A DNA stretch of 64,000 bases from B33-G16 sp964611035 (GCA_964611035.1 CAZSWT010000003.1:1-64000), one strand, 5' to 3'. Counted from the first letter of the stretch, positions 25,379 to 35,681 are shown. The notes: generated by a model not told the origin, from the letters alone. A program made the numbers and translations.

Positions 25379-27546
25379 GCAGCTACGGTCTCAGTTCGGA
25401 AACCAAGAAGTCGGTCAAATCAACGGTCCTCGCTTTAAGGAAGTTATTAGAAGGCGAGTTTGATCCTGATACCGGTGAGCCTATTCCGCCCGGCGGTGAC
25501 GTCGCGAGGCAAATCTCACGATATGGCATTTTAGTGAATAAGCCTGAGTCGCTCAAAAACGAAAATGCTCCAGATTATCTGACTGATGAAGAAAAGAAGA
25601 AACGAGAACGCATCTCTGCAGCCATAAAGCGTGAGGTCGCTATTTTTGGAAAGCTCTCTGATAAGGCCGCTTTGAGACGAGGCATGCGGGCATTTATTCG
25701 CCAAACCAGCTATACCTGGGTAAACCGTCTCTTGGGCCTTCGGTGCATGGAGGCACGGGGGTTGCTCAAGGATGATCGTGGTGAGCTTGATTTTGTGGTT
25801 ACTCCTTCGGATGATTATGGAGGACTGCCTCGAAGGGCGTGGCGAATCAAAGGGGAAGATCCTGCAAAGTGGCAGACTGCCAAGCTATATGATCTTCAGT
25901 GCGAAGCCATCGCTGACGCCTGTCGCCAGCTTACTCAAGAAATCAAAGTCTTATTTGATCCTGAACATGACTACGGCCTCATCTGGCCGTCGCCCCCGGC
26001 CTTAAATACTCTCCTTCAAAAGATTCAAGAATTGGATAAGATTGCAACCCCCAGCCCTTTTACATCACCAGATTTCTTAGGATGGGTCTACCAATATTTC
26101 CAGACCATAGACAAAGATCTGGTATTTAAAGCCGCTTCTAAAAAGAAAAAGAAGATAGAAAAAGACGATATTATCCCTGCGACACAAATCTATACCGAAC
26201 ACTACATGGTGGAATATCTGGTCCAGAATACCTTAGGCAGGTTCTGGTTGGAGATGCACCCCGACTCCAAATTATCGGCAAAATGGGCTTATTACGTAAA
26301 ACCTCCTGAAGAAAACCCACCAATTGAAAGAGAACTCAAAAAAGCGATTGAGATCAAGCTGATGGACCCTGCCCTGGGAAGCGGGCATTTCCACTTGGTT
26401 GCCTTTGATCTGCTTTTGGATATGTATGAAGAGGAAATTGAAAATGCTGGTCAACCCGGATGGCCGGACACTCCTTCAGTCGAAGACAAAAAGGATATTC
26501 CTGCCGCCATATTGGAGCATAACCTGTTCGGAATTGACATAGATGCCCGCTCCATTCAGCTTTCCTCTTTGGTACTTGTGATGAAGACTCGTGAGTCCGG
26601 TTATGATGGACCAATTGACCATCTCAATTTGGTAGTGGCCAATAGCGCCCCATTTGAATCTGAGGCATGGTATCAATTCCTCCACAGCTTGGAAAAAGAG
26701 GGAAAGCATAGTGTAGCCAGGGTTCTGGCTGCCCTGGGTATCCAGCTAAAAAACCTGGATGAATTCGGATCGCTCCTTCGCATCGAAGATGAGATGCAAA
26801 AGATTATTCAAGACGAGAAGAAGCAATGGATAGTTCAGGCTAAGATGGGTCCAGAACAAGATTACCTTTTCCCTGAAATGGCCAAGCCCAGGCAAGAAAA
26901 ACTACCCTTTGAGACTGCAATTACGGACGAAACTTTTTTTGATCGCCTGGGGTCTGCGGTTGCAATAGAACTTGATAGCTTTTATCAAAAGGCGCGACAG
27001 GAAGGTTTTGCAGAAGAGGCTATTATGGTTGCCGATGCAGAGCGAGGATTTGACTTTGCTAAACTGACTCTTCAGCGATATGATGTAGTTTATACGAACC
27101 CTCCTTATATGGGTAGTGGTAATATGGGGGATCTTCTGAAGCAGTTCATAAATGCTTATTACAAACCTGGAAAAAGAGATCTTTATGCTGCTTTTATTCT
27201 GCGTTGCTGCGCTCTTACCAGTGAGAATGGCTATGTTGGGATGGTAACCCAACATGGCTGGATGTTTTTAAGAAGCTTCGAGGATTTACGCGCTGTCCCC
27301 GAAAAAAAGCTCATAAAGGGCAATTTCGCAGGTCTTTTGCGCGAGGGACGTTTTGAAACACTGGCTCACCTTGGACCAGGAGCATTTTCCGAAATCAGTG
27401 GTGAAGTAGTGAACACTGCACTCTTTTCCTTCAAAAATATACCACCTATTCCTGAACACAGGCTAACAGCATTCCGAGTCCTCGCAGCAAAGCACCCTGA
27501 GCAAAAGGCAGAGTTTTTACGTGAAGCAGTGGGAGTACTACCATAG
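25375..27546 (+). CDS. pglX: BREX adenine methyltransferase PglX, N-terminal part (ends at in-frame TAG)
   Basis: PglX adds an N6-methyl group to adenine in the BREX site to mark self DNA. This part holds the catalytic domain: SAM motif DPALGSGHF at 331-339, LFGIDIDARSIQLSSLVLVMK, and the catalytic NPPY at 575-578, with KRDLYAAFILRC after it. The frame stops at a TAG (27544-27546) after EAVGVLP. The same frame continues without another stop through 29670, so this is one gene of about 1432 codons split by a nonsense codon. Alone it lacks the target-recognition half. The start overlaps brxC by 4 bp. Confidence 0.9.
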   Translation: MSSYGLSSETKKSVKSTVLALRKLLEGEFDPDTGEPIPPGGDVARQISRYGILVNKPESLKNENAPDYLTDEEKKKRERISAAIKREVAIFGKLSDKAALRRGMRAFIRQTSYTWVNRLLGLRCMEARGLLKDDRGELDFVVTPSDDYGGLPRRAWRIKGEDPAKWQTAKLYDLQCEAIADACRQLTQEIKVLFDPEHDYGLIWPSPPALNTLLQKIQELDKIATPSPFTSPDFLGWVYQYFQTIDKDLVFKAASKKKKKIEKDDIIPATQIYTEHYMVEYLVQNTLGRFWLEMHPDSKLSAKWAYYVKPPEENPPIERELKKAIEIKLMDPALGSGHFHLVAFDLLLDMYEEEIENAGQPGWPDTPSVEDKKDIPAAILEHNLFGIDIDARSIQLSSLVLVMKTRESGYDGPIDHLNLVVANSAPFESEAWYQFLHSLEKEGKHSVARVLAALGIQLKNLDEFGSLLRIEDEMQKIIQDEKKQWIVQAKMGPEQDYLFPEMAKPRQEKLPFETAITDETFFDRLGSAVAIELDSFYQKARQEGFAEEAIMVADAERGFDFAKLTLQRYDVVYTNPPYMGSGNMGDLLKQFINAYYKPGKRDLYAAFILRCCALTSENGYVGMVTQHGWMFLRSFEDLRAVPEKKLIKGNFAGLLREGRFETLAHLGPGAFSEISGEVVNTALFSFKNIPPIPEHRLTAFRVLAAKHPEQKAEFLREAVGVLP

Positions 27547-27597
27547 TACTTCTGGCGAGCGAATCATACACTTAAAAGTTACACAAGGAGTAACAGA

Positions 27598-29670
27598 GTG
27601 ATCAAGACATCTTCTATTCATCCAGCTGTTTTTCAGCCTCGTCAGAGCCGCTTTATAGACATCCCACAGGCACCATTTTCTTATTGGTTGAGAGATCGTT
27701 TTTTGGAGCTATTGTCAGGTCTGACGCTCGACAAGGTGTCAAAGGTGTGCCAAGGCCTTGTTACTGCGGACGATACTCGATTTGTTCGTTTCTTTTGGGA
27801 GGTTTCTTCCAAGATCTGGTTAAAACCTCTTGACGCACGACACTGGGTAGGCTTCGTAAAAGGGGGTGGGTATGGTAGATGGTACGGCCAGCAATATTGG
27901 GTAGTGGACTGGGAAAGAAATGGAGAAAGAATTAAGGCGTCATCAAATCCTCGAGTTCAAAACGAGAGTTACTATTTTAAAGAGGGGTGGACCTATAGCT
28001 ATATGGCTAGAGGATCACTTGGGGTACGACAGCTCCCAAAGGATATTATCTTCTGTGACCTATCTGCGGGTGTATTTCCCAACAGACAATTGCCCGGACT
28101 CTCCATTTGTCTAAATTCTCGGTTATCATCGTTCATTATTCGGGCAATTAGCCCTAGAATTCAACTGCGTGAAAGCTATGTTCAAAGGATCCCTCTTCCC
28201 AAGAAAATACCTAACTCATTTTCATTGGTTGAGAATATTCTTGTTGGTTTGAAAAAGCGTTTGGTCGAAAGAGACGTGATCGAAATGACTTTTACAAACT
28301 GGAAAATTGGAAATATGACGCTGAGGAGCTGCTATTTTTCTAAAATACAGGATTCCGAGGTCATTGCAACAGCCTTGCATACAATAGAAGCTGTTTGCGA
28401 AAAATTGTTGATAAATGCTTACAGCCTCGACGAGGAAGATACTGCTGCGGTTATGGCCGAAACTGGAGAACCCTCAGGGTGGTTTCCATTGATTAGAGGT
28501 TACGATACTATACCAGAAGTCCCGCAGGGGATTTTCAATTTACCCGAGGAGATAATGAACCATTTTGAGAGTCAAAAAAGAGAGAATCTCTCCCATGATG
28601 AACTGGATACGATTAAACTGCGTCTAAAGGTTCTATATGAAGCAGGGCCAGGTTCAAAAGCTGAAGATGAAAAGAATTTGGAATCCTTTGGAGATGATGA
28701 TAAAAAAAACTTTGATAAAGGAGCACGTATACCTATCCCTGCTGATACCTTTATTGAAGAGCTTTCCCATAAGCTCAAAATACACCCGATATCTATCTAT
28801 TGGCTCCTTAAAGAAATGCGTGAAAAAGAAGATCTTGTATGTCCGTCGGAATTAAAACTGTATGCTGAGGACTATGTAAGCGTCATGATTATCCATATGC
28901 TGGGTTACCAGTGGCCAAAGCAAGTTGAAGCAGGTGAACCTCTGCCCGATTGGGCCGATGACGACGGGATTATTCCGCTTACCGATGGATTGGGAGAAAC
29001 AACTTTATTGGATCGGATAAGAAAACGTTTTGGTGCGGATTTTAGGGAAGAAAAAGAAGCATCCATAGAGTCTGAGTTTTATAATATTGTTGGGAAATCT
29101 CTGGAACGGTGGCTGGAGGAAGACTTGTTTGCTCGGCATGTGAAGCAGTTTAAGAATCGGCCCATTGCCTGGCATATTGTTAGTGATCCTTCTGTGGTTA
29201 ACCATGAGACAGGGCAAAGCGGAAAGGGGAAAAGGAAAGGTGGCAAGAAAAAACATAAACCCGCTTTTTCTGTGATGATTCATTATCACCGTTTTGTGGA
29301 TGGAGATAAAGGATATGGGAAGCTGTTGCGCCTGAAAAACAAATACCTTGAAAAACTTATGTCCCAGACACGATCAGAATTGGAATCCCTACGCGGCAGA
29401 GGAGATGACCCTAAAACCTTTGATCGTATAGCTGAATTAGATCGAAAATTGGTTGAATTAGAGGATTTCAGGGAGAGATTGGAGCGGATTCAGGAGGGTA
29501 AGGACCCTGAATCAAGTATATTTGTACGGTGGAAAAGCACTGAGGAACAGCCCCAGGGCTGGAGGCCGGACATAAACGATGGTGTAAAAATAAATATCGC
29601 ACCATGGGAACGCCTTGGGATGTTTCCTGTTAAAAAAATTGTCGGAGAAGTCGAAAGGGCGCCTGTGTAA
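27598..29670 (+). CDS. pglX: BREX PglX, C-terminal target-recognition part
   Basis: In the same frame as 25375-27546 and separated from it by 17 sense codons and one TAG. The GTG at 27598 is preceded at 7 nt by a strong AAGGAG, so independent translation is plausible. The sequence contains the linker to the specificity region (RQSRFIDIPQAPFSYWLRDR), TRD-like segments (KVCQGLVTADDTRFVRFFWE, RQLPGLSICLNSRLSSFIIR), and the C-terminal helical spacer with RPIAWHIVSDPSV and GVKINIAPWERLGMFPVKKI near the end, as in intact PglX. Either a split two-subunit methyltransferase or a pseudogene. Confidence 0.85.
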   Translation: MIKTSSIHPAVFQPRQSRFIDIPQAPFSYWLRDRFLELLSGLTLDKVSKVCQGLVTADDTRFVRFFWEVSSKIWLKPLDARHWVGFVKGGGYGRWYGQQYWVVDWERNGERIKASSNPRVQNESYYFKEGWTYSYMARGSLGVRQLPKDIIFCDLSAGVFPNRQLPGLSICLNSRLSSFIIRAISPRIQLRESYVQRIPLPKKIPNSFSLVENILVGLKKRLVERDVIEMTFTNWKIGNMTLRSCYFSKIQDSEVIATALHTIEAVCEKLLINAYSLDEEDTAAVMAETGEPSGWFPLIRGYDTIPEVPQGIFNLPEEIMNHFESQKRENLSHDELDTIKLRLKVLYEAGPGSKAEDEKNLESFGDDDKKNFDKGARIPIPADTFIEELSHKLKIHPISIYWLLKEMREKEDLVCPSELKLYAEDYVSVMIIHMLGYQWPKQVEAGEPLPDWADDDGIIPLTDGLGETTLLDRIRKRFGADFREEKEASIESEFYNIVGKSLERWLEEDLFARHVKQFKNRPIAWHIVSDPSVVNHETGQSGKGKRKGGKKKHKPAFSVMIHYHRFVDGDKGYGKLLRLKNKYLEKLMSQTRSELESLRGRGDDPKTFDRIAELDRKLVELEDFRERLERIQEGKDPESSIFVRWKSTEEQPQGWRPDINDGVKINIAPWERLGMFPVKKIVGEVERAPV

Positions 29671-29673
29671 TAT

Positions 29674-29750
29674 AGGACATAGATTTACACAGATTTGCAC
29701 AGATAACAAAAAAGAAAAATCCGTGTTCATCTGTGTTTCATCAGTGTCCT
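29674..29750. repeat. Imperfect inverted repeat between pglX and pglZ
   Basis: AGGACA (29674-29679) and TGTCCT (29745-29750) close an imperfect palindrome whose arms carry TTACACAGAT and ATCTGTGTTTCA, with an A-rich centre. It is the only sizeable gap inside the BREX cluster (96 bp) and may be a small intergenic repeat that landed after the operon formed. Confidence 0.5.
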
Positions 29751-29766
29751 CAAAAACCTAAATCAT

Positions 29767-32430
29767 ATGAATAAATCAGCCATAGAAAAATGGTTAATAG
29801 ATGAATTTTCTAAACGTTTTCAGTACAAGGTAAGCGAATACCTTGCTACGCTCATCTGGTTTGACCCGAATCGGTATTGGCTCTCATCAATACCATGGCT
29901 GGTAGGCAGGTCGGCCAATTGGACATTTTCATTGGAAGAAGAGAACAAAGTAGCGATGAAGTTGGTTGCAGTCGGTTCTGATATACCTGAGGGAAAAGGC
30001 CAAAGTCCCCTTAAAATCCGTCTTTCTATCCTCACAGATCGAAACTCTTATACTGATCAGAACGGTTTGGTAGATTTTAAACAGATTTCGCGTTGGATTA
30101 TTTATTACCCTTATCCAGTTGAATGGCTCAATGAAGAGACCCGGCCTAAAAAGAAGCCTGCCATGTCATGGCTAATGCCTTTTTGCGAGGCGGGCCTGGA
30201 ATGGGGTCGAAGAGGGGGCGACGAAGAGAAATTGCCTGCCTTTTTGCGCGCCCACAGCCTGGATCTCACCAAAGACAAAAAGCAACTGACGGAATTATAC
30301 CACCTCACCAAGACCGACCGTTCGGCATCCCCTATTTCTCGTCTTGTTGTCCAAAACCTGGATAAGCCAGTTGAGTTCTGGGAGGGGAAGTCATGGGATT
30401 TGAATAAAGTCCGGAATGAACTGGTGGGGGATCTGGGCAGACAAACAGAGGAGTTATTGGTAGATCCTGAAGCCACTGTAACGTTGTTACACGAGCGAGG
30501 TGTTTTGGATGATTTCTTTGCTCGGTTGGAGAGCTATCTTGGAAAGACATGGTATTCTGACAGCGTAATAGCAAACCCCGCAGGTTTCAGCCGGGATCTT
30601 GTAAGGCATGTGGCATTATCCACAACATGGAAGCTTACAGGCTATGATACAGCGTTCCCTTTCAGCCCGGAGCTACCACCCCAATATAAGACTGACCATT
30701 GTAAGGAAACCATTCTTGACTGGCTGAAAATACCGGAAGTTGGTGAGGCATATGTTAAAAAATGCCAAAGCCTGGAAAAGGAAGGTCTCAATCTTATCGG
30801 AAATGTAGATACCAAGATAAATGGACATGTCTTTCCACATATTATCTTGAAACAATGGCATGAGGTAAAGCAGAGACTTGAAAGTGCTGCCGGTACCTCA
30901 GTGAATAATATTCGATCTGTCCTGAAAGATATCCATATTGAAGACTATGACAAGGTGTGGGATCGGCTCATGCCAGGAGAGCTGGGCTGGCATTGGCTTT
31001 CTTCACTTAAGGGGATAGAAAAAAGGATTGTTGACGGAGAGTCCTGGTTGATCAAGTCTGATGCTGATGATCTGGAAGGGTGCATTACACACTTTACCGA
31101 TTCAGAGAATGGATGGTGGAGGATTGATGAAATTTTCAGAAAGCTCCTGGTCCTTGCAGTGGATGATCCCGATAGTGATTTAATAAAATCTCTGGCTTTT
31201 CCATTGTACAATTCTTGGATTGCGGCAGCCGGGCAGCATTTTACAAAAGCGCTCATTAAAAAAACCGACCTGCAATCGCTGAAGAAAATTCCCTTCATTA
31301 CAAAGGCCGCTGAAACAGTCTGGTCACTGCCTGATGGAAATAAACGGAAGGCTATAATCATTACGGACGCCTTACGCTATGATTTAGCCATGGACGTTAG
31401 CAACTACTTGGAAAAGTCGGGATTTAAGGTAGATATGAAACCCTGGCTTGCGGATCTCCCCTCAAAAACCGAGGTAGGAATGAGCAGGTTGCTTCCCGAT
31501 TGCGATCTCGCAATGCGACTTAAGAGCAAGAAAATTGAGATTATCCATAATGGGAAAAATTTTGGGGTGAAGGGCAACCGGGTCGAATTTATAAAGGAAA
31601 AATTAGGGGAGGATTTAACTACACTTGAGATGAAAGATGTAAGCAAAGCCAATCTCAAAGACATAAAATCAAAGGTCCTGGCGGTATTTAGCCGTGATAT
31701 AGATGCTGAGGGAGAGGCCAAGGGACTGGGCTTTTTTAAGGACATTGAAAAGGAAATAACTGAAATTGTCCAAAAGGTTCAAGTGCTTGCCCGATGCGGA
31801 TACCAGGAAGTGCATATCATAACTGACCATGGCTTTTTGCTTTCTTCGTCGGATGGGCTGGTAAAGTGGGAAAGCCCCCAAGGTTCGGATGCATGCGGGC
31901 GCCGTTTTGCCATGATTCCCAAGAATATCGGGACTGATTTACCGGCAATCCCCTCCCCATGGAATGATGACCATTGGCTGGCATTGCCGCCTGCTGGTAC
32001 AGTATTTAAGGCCAGTGGTCAGACTGAATACCTCCATGGCGGAGCATCATTTCAGGAAATCGTTATTCCTCAAATCTGTGCTGAGGTGCAGGAGCAAGCT
32101 GTTCGTGTTACACTGACCATGATAGTGGAGAAGGACGTTATTGAGTCCGGCATAGTAAAGATTGATTTAAAAGGCGAAAGCCCAGTCGATCAATTACCGC
32201 TCTCCTTCATGCCCACAGTGGTGTTGTCCAGATCCGGTTATTTAGTAGCAGAGCGGAAAGGTAAGGTTGTTTCTAAAACCAAGAATTTTGAGTTAGGGGT
32301 AGGAGATCAACTGAAATTAACCCTCTTTCTGGATCGAGGCCTTAAACAGGGGGAGGATGTAGATATAATTGCGAGAGATGATAAGGAATTACTAACAACC
32401 AAAACATTAAAGGTGGTCCGAGATGTCTAA
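29767..32430 (+). CDS. pglZ: BREX alkaline-phosphatase-superfamily protein PglZ
   Basis: 887 residues. The PglZ metal-binding core is visible: AIIITDALRYDLAMDVSNYL with Asp534, RCGYQEVHIITDHGFLLSSS with Asp687 and His688, and YLHGGASFQEIVIPQI, in which the His is the last expected ligand. The N-terminal 500 residues are helical as in other PglZ proteins. PglZ is essential for BREX restriction and methylation and likely acts as a metal-dependent nuclease or phosphodiesterase. The stop overlaps brxL by 8 bp. No frame damage was seen. Confidence 0.94.
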   Translation: MNKSAIEKWLIDEFSKRFQYKVSEYLATLIWFDPNRYWLSSIPWLVGRSANWTFSLEEENKVAMKLVAVGSDIPEGKGQSPLKIRLSILTDRNSYTDQNGLVDFKQISRWIIYYPYPVEWLNEETRPKKKPAMSWLMPFCEAGLEWGRRGGDEEKLPAFLRAHSLDLTKDKKQLTELYHLTKTDRSASPISRLVVQNLDKPVEFWEGKSWDLNKVRNELVGDLGRQTEELLVDPEATVTLLHERGVLDDFFARLESYLGKTWYSDSVIANPAGFSRDLVRHVALSTTWKLTGYDTAFPFSPELPPQYKTDHCKETILDWLKIPEVGEAYVKKCQSLEKEGLNLIGNVDTKINGHVFPHIILKQWHEVKQRLESAAGTSVNNIRSVLKDIHIEDYDKVWDRLMPGELGWHWLSSLKGIEKRIVDGESWLIKSDADDLEGCITHFTDSENGWWRIDEIFRKLLVLAVDDPDSDLIKSLAFPLYNSWIAAAGQHFTKALIKKTDLQSLKKIPFITKAAETVWSLPDGNKRKAIIITDALRYDLAMDVSNYLEKSGFKVDMKPWLADLPSKTEVGMSRLLPDCDLAMRLKSKKIEIIHNGKNFGVKGNRVEFIKEKLGEDLTTLEMKDVSKANLKDIKSKVLAVFSRDIDAEGEAKGLGFFKDIEKEITEIVQKVQVLARCGYQEVHIITDHGFLLSSSDGLVKWESPQGSDACGRRFAMIPKNIGTDLPAIPSPWNDDHWLALPPAGTVFKASGQTEYLHGGASFQEIVIPQICAEVQEQAVRVTLTMIVEKDVIESGIVKIDLKGESPVDQLPLSFMPTVVLSRSGYLVAERKGKVVSKTKNFELGVGDQLKLTLFLDRGLKQGEDVDIIARDDKELLTTKTLKVVRDV

Positions 32431-34510
32431 CGAGGAAAAAGAAAACACATCTTTTCTTTCAATTCCTGACTCGCAACCAGATGAATTGGACAGCAAAGTT
32501 AGTGAACTCTTCCCGGGAGTTACGGTGCGAAAGGACCTTGTCAGGAGGATGCGCAGCGCCTACAGTGTGCCTACTTTTGTGATTGAGTTTTTACTCGGAA
32601 GGTACTGTTCTGATCCTGATGATGATGTCGTGCGCGAGGGAATGGAATATGTGAGGCAAACTCTTTCTCATAAATATGCCAAGCCTGATGAGAGAGAATT
32701 GATCAAAGCGCGGATTGAGCAGCAGCGCCGATATGAACTCATTGAAAAGGTGGGCGTTCGGTTGGTTGAAGAAGATAACCAGTATTGGGCTGAACTAAAA
32801 AACATCGACATAAAATACGTCAGGATTGACTCATCTGAGATCAGAAAACATGAAAGGCTGCTAACTGGAGGTCTCTGGGCGGAAGTTGAAATTGAGTATG
32901 ATGATAGCTTTCAATTCAAGGGCAAAACGCGCCCTTTTATAATCCGAGAGCTACGCCCCATCCAGGTTTCGAACCTTGAATTGGATAATTTCCGTCAAAA
33001 TCGCACAAAGTTTACAACGGAGGAATGGCTTAACTTTCTCATACGAAGCCTCGGCTTTAGAGAAGACCATCCTTATTTCACACAAAGACGAAAATTGCTT
33101 CATGTGGCCCGGTTGATACCCTTAGTGGAAAAAAACTACAACCTGGTTGAATTGGGGCCAAGGGGCACGGGCAAGAGTTTTGTTTACCAACAGGTCAGTC
33201 CCTATTCGCATCTTATTTCAGGTGGACAGACTACAGCAGCGCAGATGTTCGTTAATCTGAACACAGGCCAAAAAGGACTTGTTGCCCTTTGGGATGTTGT
33301 GGCTTTTGATGAGATGCCAAGGGGAGGATTTGAAGATAAGAAGGTCGTAGATATCTGTAAAAACTATATGGAGGATGGGCAGTTTAGCCGTGGAAGAGAG
33401 ATCATAGCAGCTGAAGGGTCAGTGGTGTTTGTGGGGAATATAGATGGTGAAATTGAAACCATTGTTCGGACCAGCCATCTTTTTTATCCCATGCCAAAGC
33501 AGATGGACCTTGCTTTCTTTGATCGTATCCACTCTTACCTTCCGGGGTGGGAGTTCGAAAAGACTGGGGATGAATATTACACGTCTCACTTAGGATTGGT
33601 ATCGGATTTTCTTGCAGAGGTATTAACCAAATTACGAAAAGATAGCTATACACATCGGCCTGAAGAACTGTTCCGTTTTGGGAGCCACCTTTCTGGTAGG
33701 GACCAAAAGGCGGTTCGAAAGACCGTTTCAGGCCTGATCAAACTGCTGCACCCTTATGGCGAAGTATCCAAAGATGAACTTTCAGGATACATTGAATTTG
33801 CCATGGAGATGAGACGAAGGGTAAAAGAACAGCTCAAGAAAATGGGTGGCATGGAATACTGGGATGTGAATTTTTCTTACATAGACAAAGAAACAGTTCA
33901 GGAGAGTTTTGTCCAGTTACCTGAAACTGGCGGCGGGCAGATTATTCCCGCAGAAACCATGTCACCTGGAACCGTTTATAGCATTGGACTCGATGCGGAG
34001 GATAAAAAGATTGCCCTTTTCCTCATACAAACTCAGGCAAACAAAGGGTCAGGTCGTATCATCCCCCTCGGCAGTTTGAGTTCACGCATGAAAGAGGCAA
34101 TCAAGGTAGCAGATGCCTACTTGAAAGCAAATATCAAGAATTTTGGAATTGAAAAGGACTTAAAGAGCTACGACTTTTCAATTCAAGCCTTAAATCTGAG
34201 CCAGGCAAAAGAGGGCACGGAGACTGCTGTGGCCTTTTATGTTTCTATGGTATCAGCTATCTTGGAAAAACCTGTAAAGGAACAGACGGTTATATTAGGG
34301 GAAATGAGTGTCGGGGGCATCTTAATGAGGGTGAGCAATTTAGTTGAGCGAATGCAACTGGCATTGGATTCCGGTGCCAAAAGAATCCTTTTGCCGTCTG
34401 AGAACAAACGTGATCTTCCTGATGTGCCTGATACCCTGCTCAACAAAATTCAGCCTGTATTCTATACGGACCCTACTAATGCAGCCATCAGGGCTATGGG
34501 TTTGGAATAG
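32423..34510 (+). CDS. brxL: BREX AAA+/Lon-like protein BrxL
   Basis: 695 residues, the type I BREX effector-side gene. The AAA+ module carries Walker A GPRGTGKS at 245-252, ALWDVVAFDEMPRG (Walker B) and VVFVGNIDGE (sensor 1). The C-terminal Lon-like domain contains TETAVAFYVSMVSAILEKPV and GEMSVGGILMRVSNLVERMQ. At the place of the Lon catalytic Lys (GGLKEK) it has SNLVER, so proteolysis by a Ser-Lys dyad is unlikely. The structure of the family suggests DNA engagement instead. Overlap with pglZ supports co-translation. Confidence 0.94.
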   Translation: MSNEEKENTSFLSIPDSQPDELDSKVSELFPGVTVRKDLVRRMRSAYSVPTFVIEFLLGRYCSDPDDDVVREGMEYVRQTLSHKYAKPDERELIKARIEQQRRYELIEKVGVRLVEEDNQYWAELKNIDIKYVRIDSSEIRKHERLLTGGLWAEVEIEYDDSFQFKGKTRPFIIRELRPIQVSNLELDNFRQNRTKFTTEEWLNFLIRSLGFREDHPYFTQRRKLLHVARLIPLVEKNYNLVELGPRGTGKSFVYQQVSPYSHLISGGQTTAAQMFVNLNTGQKGLVALWDVVAFDEMPRGGFEDKKVVDICKNYMEDGQFSRGREIIAAEGSVVFVGNIDGEIETIVRTSHLFYPMPKQMDLAFFDRIHSYLPGWEFEKTGDEYYTSHLGLVSDFLAEVLTKLRKDSYTHRPEELFRFGSHLSGRDQKAVRKTVSGLIKLLHPYGEVSKDELSGYIEFAMEMRRRVKEQLKKMGGMEYWDVNFSYIDKETVQESFVQLPETGGGQIIPAETMSPGTVYSIGLDAEDKKIALFLIQTQANKGSGRIIPLGSLSSRMKEAIKVADAYLKANIKNFGIEKDLKSYDFSIQALNLSQAKEGTETAVAFYVSMVSAILEKPVKEQTVILGEMSVGGILMRVSNLVERMQLALDSGAKRILLPSENKRDLPDVPDTLLNKIQPVFYTDPTNAAIRAMGLE

Positions 34511-34622
34511 TGTGATTTGTATAGCCCCCGGCCAATTGCCTAAGCTGTTTCGGCAAGGGTGCCGAAAGGAAAGATGATGTAAAAGAATAACAAGTTCGGA
34601 TGAATGATATAAGGAGAGAAAT

Positions 34623-35681
34623 ATGAAGAAAAGAGTGGCTAGGTCAAATGTGAAGTTTAACCCGGTCTTAAGCTCTGATTCGGCAAAAAAGGCTAGATTG
34701 GATTCATTTGCAAGCCCAAAGCATCCCAAATCGATTTGTGTCGTTAATTATAAAGGGGGAGTAGGCAAAACGACGATTACGTGTTTATTGGGCTATTATA
34801 TTAGCCAACTTGGTGTAAGAGTGAAAAGGGGAAAAGGAAGTTTAAAAAGAGGTAGAAAGGTTCTTCTGCTCGATATTGACCCGCAATGTAGCTTGTCTTT
34901 GGCTGTTGGTTTCGATCCTGAACAGGTTAATAAGACGGATTTTACTATGTATAATTTGGTTAGGCCTTCGAAGTGGTCAAAAATTACCAAAACCAAATTC
35001 AGTCAGTACATTCAGAAGGTTCCCGATTCGCTAGCTCCAAAGGATTTATATATTATTCCCGGTTCATTTGATGTTGATGATCTTGACATGGAGATTGCAA
35101 AAAGCATCGCAATTGATGGAGAAAGAAGGAAGGATGAGTTATTTCTATACTGCAAGCAAATGCTTAACGGATTTCAAGATTATGATTTTGTGATTGTTGA
35201 TTGCCCTCCAAACAAAATGTTCCTTACGCAAGCAATGCTTAGGGCGTCTACTTATTATCTGCCTGTAACTATCCCCGACCAAATATCTATCTATGGGATG
35301 CCGCGATTACTGAGATGGGTTAGAAACATCCCAAAAGGTGAAAGACCACTTATGCTTGGCTATGTCATGAATGCCATAAATCGCACTGGCGGCCCACCAG
35401 GTGGTAAAGTATATAGCCAACAAATAGGGGAAAGAGATTTAGAAAAGAGTATAAGAAATGATCTAATGCCGATTGAAAGGAAAATTTTCGGCACAAATCC
35501 GATTGTGGGACAAATACCCAGATTGGATAGAATTGCGAAATTTCTTTCAGAAAGGGGAAGTAAGTTTACCAGATTTGAATTTTCTGAGAGAACTTCTGGG
35601 CAAGCTACAATTGAGGAATGCGTTACCGAAATAGTCAAAACAATTTTTGAAAGGATAAAAAAGTACAATGCCGAAACATGA
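34623..35681 (+). CDS. ParA/MinD-type ATPase beside BREX
   Basis: 352 residues after a TAAGGAGA site. The deviant Walker A NYKGGVGKTT has the signature Lys44 and catalytic Lys49. KVLLLDIDPQCSLSLAVG and DYDFVIVDCPP follow as Walker A' and B. There is an unusual N-terminal 35-residue basic extension and a basic insert (VRVKRGKGSLKRGRK) before the A' motif. ParA proteins form ATP-dependent dimers on DNA. Its stop region overlaps the next gene by 14 bp, so the two form a pair. It sits 112 bp after brxL on the same strand, unlike the classical parAB at 40.6-42.0 kb. Confidence 0.88.
   Translation: MKKRVARSNVKFNPVLSSDSAKKARLDSFASPKHPKSICVVNYKGGVGKTTITCLLGYYISQLGVRVKRGKGSLKRGRKVLLLDIDPQCSLSLAVGFDPEQVNKTDFTMYNLVRPSKWSKITKTKFSQYIQKVPDSLAPKDLYIIPGSFDVDDLDMEIAKSIAIDGERRKDELFLYCKQMLNGFQDYDFVIVDCPPNKMFLTQAMLRASTYYLPVTIPDQISIYGMPRLLRWVRNIPKGERPLMLGYVMNAINRTGGPPGGKVYSQQIGERDLEKSIRNDLMPIERKIFGTNPIVGQIPRLDRIAKFLSERGSKFTRFEFSERTSGQATIEECVTEIVKTIFERIKKYNAET

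Noticed and set aside
27544..27546. The pglX TAG as a pyrrolysine codon
   Set aside because: No pylT, pylS or other recoding gene is in the window, and the other premature stops here (hicA, tumA, tumE) are TAA. A nonsense mutation or a split gene is simpler.
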